8,674 nt of DNA, taken from an uncultured Patescibacteria group bacterium (GTDB lineage: Bacteria; Patescibacteriota; Microgenomatia; UBA1406; GWC2-37-13). The notes below the pieces were generated by a model. The model made no database searches and was not told the origin of the DNA. It saw nothing but the letters and a program-made list of their open reading frames with translations. Below, one piece after another: positions 6,168 through 8,674 of this stretch (position 1 is its first letter; each line of letters starts with the position of its first letter). The DNA is taken from positions 1 to 8,674 of the forward strand of contig CALLVF010000047.1 in NCBI GenBank assembly GCA_938010745.1, read 5' to 3'. A program made the translations under genes and the position numbers.

Positions 6168-7349
6168 ATGAGGTACTACATTAAAACCTTTGGTTGCCAA
6201 CAAAATAAGGCAGATTCAGAAAGAATTGCTTCCGCCTTTGAAAGCCGAGGTATGAAAAAAGCAAAAGGATATTATGATGCTGATTACATTGTAATAAATA
6301 CCTGTATGGTCCGCCAATCAGCAGAGAATAGAGTCTATGGCTTGGTTAACAATCTATCAAAGTTAAAAGCCAAAAAAAATCAATTAAAAATCATTGTCAC
6401 CGGTTGTATGGTTGGGATAGCATTCCGAGATAAAAGTGGAAAGTATCTAAAAAGACTTCGAGAAATCATGCCTGCAGTTGATGAGTTTATGCCTATTGAA
6501 GAAGTAGGATTTGATAATCCGCCTGTCAGACAAGATAAAATTAATGCCTGGATACCCATTTCCAACGGTTGCAATAACTTCTGTACTTTTTGTGTTGTCC
6601 CCTTTACCCGAGGAGCAGAAATTAGTAGACCTTATGAAAATATAATTGAGGAGGCGAAGGAATTAAAAAAAAGAGGGTACCGAATGGTAACTCTTTTGGG
6701 ACAAAATGTTAATTCTTATGGCTCTGATTTAATAAAAGATATTTATTCTACATTCGACAATAAGAGAAATTTAAAAAACCGAATATCTAATATCCAATAT
6801 CTAATATCAAAAAAATCTCTTAAACCAATTTATGTTAAACATTTGGGTCGTTATCGAATTCCAACCTTGTTTCCTTATTTACTGGAAGATGTTGCTCAAC
6901 TTGGTTTTGAAAAGGTAGACTTTATTTCCTCTAACCCTTGGGATTTTTCTAAAGAGTTAATTGAAGTTATTGCTAGAAACAAAAATATCACAAGAACAAT
7001 TCATCTACCAGTTCAATCAGGCGATGATAATGTTTTAAAACGAATGAATCGTTGGTACACCGCCAATGAATATCTTGAGCTTGTTTCCAATATTAAATCA
7101 CGCATACCAGAAGTCAAATTCACCACCGATATTATCGTCGGCTTTTGCGGGGAAACTGAAAAAGAATTTGAAAATACAGTAAAACTCTGCCAAAAAGTTG
7201 GTTTTGAAAAAGCGTATATTGCTATGTATTCTCCTCGACCAATGACAGCGGCAACAAAAATAATGAAAGATGATATCCCTTACTCCGTCAAAAAAAGACG
7301 ATGGCAAATTTTGGAAGAATTAATTAATAAATCAAAGATAAAAAATTAA
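6168..7349 (+). CDS. miaB: tRNA-2-methylthio-N6-dimethylallyladenosine synthase, lacking TRAM domain
   Basis: MiaB is a radical-SAM enzyme that adds a methylthio group to isopentenyl-adenosine at position 37 of tRNAs. The N-terminal methylthiotransferase domain has its three cluster cysteines at C10, C46 and C80. The radical-SAM motif CNNFCTFC gives C135, C139 and C142 (Cx3Cx2C) within an extended SNGCNNFCTFCVVPFTRG block. HLPVQSGDDNVLKRMNR (279-295) and DIIVGFCGET (321-330) are also conserved, with Cys327 where Pro is usual. At 393 residues it is short: it ends right after the KKRRWQILEELI helix, so the roughly 65-residue C-terminal TRAM RNA-binding domain is missing. A lineage-type insertion (about 193-230) includes residues 206-214 encoded by a heptamer repeat. 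The AGG next to the ATG is too close to be a proper ribosome binding site. Other MiaB-type methylthiotransferases (MtaB, RimO) are less likely. Confidence 0.88.
   Translation: MRYYIKTFGCQQNKADSERIASAFESRGMKKAKGYYDADYIVINTCMVRQSAENRVYGLVNNLSKLKAKKNQLKIIVTGCMVGIAFRDKSGKYLKRLREIMPAVDEFMPIEEVGFDNPPVRQDKINAWIPISNGCNNFCTFCVVPFTRGAEISRPYENIIEEAKELKKRGYRMVTLLGQNVNSYGSDLIKDIYSTFDNKRNLKNRISNIQYLISKKSLKPIYVKHLGRYRIPTLFPYLLEDVAQLGFEKVDFISSNPWDFSKELIEVIARNKNITRTIHLPVQSGDDNVLKRMNRWYTANEYLELVSNIKSRIPEVKFTTDIIVGFCGETEKEFENTVKLCQKVGFEKAYIAMYSPRPMTAATKIMKDDIPYSVKKRRWQILEELINKSKIKN
6782..6809. repeat. Heptanucleotide tandem repeat inside miaB
   Basis: Four 7-bp units of the form AATATCN run without a gap: AATATCT (6782-6788), AATATCC (6789-6795), AATATCT (6796-6802) and AATATCA (6803-6809). 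They encode part of NRISNIQYLISK in a segment between the LLGQNVNSYG block and the rest of the radical-SAM domain. The peptide resembles the one made by the glyA repeat. Confidence 0.9.
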
Positions 7350-7774
7350 ATAATAAAGTGACCAGTATCAAAATAAACAATTCTTTTTGCTAATTCAGGA
7401 TCACTTTTACACACCTTTAAAACAGCTCGACGATCATAAATACTGCTTTCAACAATATATGTTATAAATGGCAAATTTGGTTGTTCGTTAGAGTAATTAT
7501 TAATTATTCGTAATATCTGATCAGCTCTACTATCTATATTAAGTGACTTGCCTGTAACTATTTTTAACTTACCCTTCCCCCATTTTTCTAAATTGGATAT
7601 TGCTGATTGATTAACAAAAGGAAAATTATCAATTCCTTCTCGCTTAAATAAACCCACAACACCTATTAACCAAGGGTATTTTTTTTTAATTGAATCAGAG
7701 TTTTTCCTGCTAGTTAGAATGTAAGTAAGATTCGACTTTCGAACGATCTCTCTTAATAACCTAAAAGTATTCAA
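7346..7774 (-). CDS. HAD-like hydrolase, C-terminal part (second half of a split gene)
   Basis: The reading frame gives 142 residues from a TTG at 7774. YILTSRKN (18-25) fits HAD motif II (Ser/Thr after a hydrophobic strand). GKSLNIDSRADQI (about 75-87) may hold the motif III lysine, and ITYIVESSIYDRRAV sits where motif IV acids are expected, although with Glu-Ser rather than Asp-Asp. Motif I is missing here and is found at the end of the neighbouring frame (7771-8067). This frame is open upstream of the TTG to about 7830, through the codons for FFSQNQRKIPLNTF, so the two parts join smoothly by a -1 shift. It may be made by coupled re-initiation at the TTGA overlap, by frameshifting, or not at all. 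It converges on miaB with a 4-bp overlap. The substrate is unknown. Confidence 0.6.
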   Translation of the reverse strand: MNTFRLLREIVRKSNLTYILTSRKNSDSIKKKYPWLIGVVGLFKREGIDNFPFVNQSAISNLEKWGKGKLKIVTGKSLNIDSRADQILRIINNYSNEQPNLPFITYIVESSIYDRRAVLKVCKSDPELAKRIVYFDTGHFII

Positions 7775-8067
7775 AGGAATTTTTCTTTGATTTTGGGAAA
7801 AAAAGCATTCAAAGGTTGTGCAAGAACTCCATCAAGATCAAAAATAGTAAGAACTCTATATAAATCTCTTCTTAAAGCTGATAATTCTTGCTCATAAGGA
7901 GAAAGACTCTGATAGTTACTCTGCCCTAATAGCGATTCATAAAAAATTTTTTCTAATTCTGGATTAAAACCATTTCCTAAAAAAACAACTCGACTTCCCG
8001 TCTTCATAATTTCCCTACCAATTAAAACTTTATCAAAATAAGTTGGATTAAAAAATTCTTTTATCAT
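7771..8067 (-). CDS. HAD-like hydrolase, N-terminal part with motif I (first half of a split gene)
   Basis: This 98-residue frame ends with TIFDLDGVLAQPLNAFF (74-90), a classic HAD motif I whose nucleophile and acid Asp are D77 and D79. The gene stops only 19 residues later, before motif II, so on its own it cannot make a HAD enzyme. The first 70 residues are mostly helical and charged, and I do not recognise them. The rest of the HAD fold lies in the -1 frame immediately downstream (7774-7346). The joined product would be about 240 residues. The run of seven T in GCT-TTT-TTT-CCC (7804-7798) is both a slippery heptamer in the right frame and a place where one lost T would break the gene. The start is supported by an extended -10 box ending 7 bases before the ATG. 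Confidence 0.6.
   Translation of the reverse strand: MIKEFFNPTYFDKVLIGREIMKTGSRVVFLGNGFNPELEKIFYESLLGQSNYQSLSPYEQELSALRRDLYRVLTIFDLDGVLAQPLNAFFPKIKEKFL
7798..7804 (-). other. T-TTT-TTT slippery heptamer or homopolymer frameshift site
   Basis: In the zero frame of the upstream half the codons are GCT TTT TTT CCC, so seven T form X-XXY-YYZ. Slipping by -1 here reads on as TCC CAA AAT and joins motif I to motif II of the HAD fold. Eight T in the true sequence would give the same product without slippage. No strong downstream stem is evident in this AT-rich region. Confidence 0.5.
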
Positions 8068-8074
8068 CTATAGA

Positions 8075-8083
8075 ATTATATCA
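8075..8083 (-). promoter_or_regulatory. Extended -10 promoter of the HAD-like gene, leaderless
   Basis: On the minus strand TGATATAAT (8083-8075) is a perfect extended -10. It ends 7 bases before the ATG at 8067, so transcription would start at or next to the start codon. The -35 is weak. It lies in the 38-bp gap after the nuclease-like gene, so the HAD gene need not depend on read-through. Confidence 0.5.
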
Positions 8084-8105
8084 TAATTAATCCTATAATA
8101 AATAT

Positions 8106-8591
8106 CTACATCTTAACAATGTTTTTTACCTTTTCAAACCATTGACAAAACGAGCAATCTTTTGCTGAATGTGGAACAGAACCTTGAAGAATTTTAATTG
8201 CTTTGTCAATCTTTTTTTTAATATCTTTTTCTTTTCTTTCAATTTTAACAACATGAGTAATCATTGGAAAACCATCGGAAAGTTCAAGTGTCATCTCTGG
8301 AAAAAAATAAATCAAATAACCAAAATTAGCAGTTTTTAAATCATTTTCTTCAAGTAAAAATAAATATCCATCAATCTGATTTTGATACGCTGATAAAGTC
8401 TCTTTTTCCCGTGGATCTGATGAGGAAGTTTTAAAATCAATTGGGATATGAAAATCACCATCAACTAAACATTCATCTAACTTTCCATAAAAACCATAAT
8501 TTTCATTATGTTTGTAAAAATATGCTGCTCTAAAAGGTTTTTTCAGTTTTCCTTTAATTTTTCCTTCAATTAGAGGTGGCAATTGATCCAT
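8106..8591 (-). CDS. PD-(D/E)XK nuclease-like protein, RecB/Cas4-type, 5' end uncertain
   Basis: The 161 residues contain the core of a PD-(D/E)XK nuclease: GKLDE (36-40) with D39, then PIDFKTS (50-56) giving D52-x-K54, and a following helix AYQNQIDGY (68-76) with the Gln and Tyr seen in RecB and Cas4 nucleases. A Cys pair, CSFC (146-149), near the end recalls part of the iron-sulfur site of such proteins, but no four-Cys set is present. The likely role is DNA end processing; a Cas4 role is not supported, as no cas gene or CRISPR is near. The start is doubtful. In-frame codons before the ATG read AITYKKYFNKYRQ, which looks like family sequence, up to a TAA at 8640-8642, with no standard start among them. 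The gene may be truncated or damaged at its 5' end. Confidence 0.6.
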   Translation of the reverse strand: MDQLPPLIEGKIKGKLKKPFRAAYFYKHNENYGFYGKLDECLVDGDFHIPIDFKTSSSDPREKETLSAYQNQIDGYLFLLEENDLKTANFGYLIYFFPEMTLELSDGFPMITHVVKIERKEKDIKKKIDKAIKILQGSVPHSAKDCSFCQWFEKVKNIVKM

Positions 8592-8674
8592 TTGCCGATA
8601 CTTATTAAAATATTTTTTATAGGTAATTGCACCTAAGATTTAATAATTTGTAATAACTTTGTCTTAATATCACG

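Noticed and set aside
6380..6574. Minus-strand open frame opposite miaB
   Set aside because: Lies under conserved MiaB sequence and shows no family features.
7098..7307. Minus-strand open frame opposite the 3' part of miaB
   Set aside because: Shadow of conserved MiaB codons; Cys/Phe-rich composition typical of antisense frames.
8106..8591. Nuclease-like gene as a CRISPR Cas4
   Set aside because: No four-cysteine iron-sulfur set, no cas genes and no array in the window.
8633..8674. C-terminal end of another minus-strand gene entering from the right edge
   Set aside because: Only 13 codons ending in TAG are visible (RDIKTKLLQIIKS); too little to distinguish from chance.

Overview
This AT-rich window looks like a piece of a Candidate Phyla Radiation (Patescibacteria) genome, most likely Microgenomates-like. 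Genes are tightly packed, and convincing Shine-Dalgarno sites are nearly absent. Several genes have a TATAAT box only 7-9 bases before the start codon. MiaB lacks its usual C-terminal domain. The polyprenyl-phosphate sugar-1-phosphate transferase has unusual active-site loops that I associate from memory with this group. UGA is used as a stop (for example at 5052-5054), which argues against the recoded Gracilibacteria/Absconditabacteria. The placement is inference from protein character, not from a marker-gene search.

Layout. Positions 1-140 hold the 5' end of an IS481-like transposase gene on the minus strand, running off the left edge. Two plus-strand envelope glycosyltransferases follow: a membrane-integrated GT2 (281-1759) and a GT-C/PMT-type polytopic enzyme (1815-3116). 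A minus-strand block holds glyA (3290-4627) with tRNA-Gln(CUG) (3145-3219) downstream of it. From a divergent promoter region (4628-4748) a plus-strand cluster runs: a small three-helix membrane protein (4749-5054), translationally coupled to a WecA/MraY-like transferase (5051-6121), then miaB (6168-7349). miaB overlaps by 4 bp the end of a convergent minus-strand HAD-like gene. That gene is split in two frames (8067-7771 and 7774-7346), with a T-TTT-TTT heptamer at the break. A PD-(D/E)XK nuclease-like gene (8591-8106) ends the window. No stretch over 300 bases is without a gene.

How the genes relate. Three genes (GT2, GT-C, WecA/MraY-like) point to cell-surface polysaccharide or glycolipid synthesis. 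The WecA/MraY-like enzyme would start glycans on a lipid carrier, and the GT-C enzyme would use lipid-linked sugars on the outer face. glyA, miaB and tRNA-Gln are housekeeping genes for one-carbon metabolism and translation. The HAD-like and nuclease-like genes have no clear pathway.

The most distinctive observations are 7-bp tandem repeats inserted in frame in two unrelated conserved genes (glyA and miaB), the HAD gene split at a slippery heptamer, altered acidic motifs in the WecA/MraY-like enzyme, and a run of apparently leaderless promoters. No CRISPR array, prophage or obvious defence island is present.
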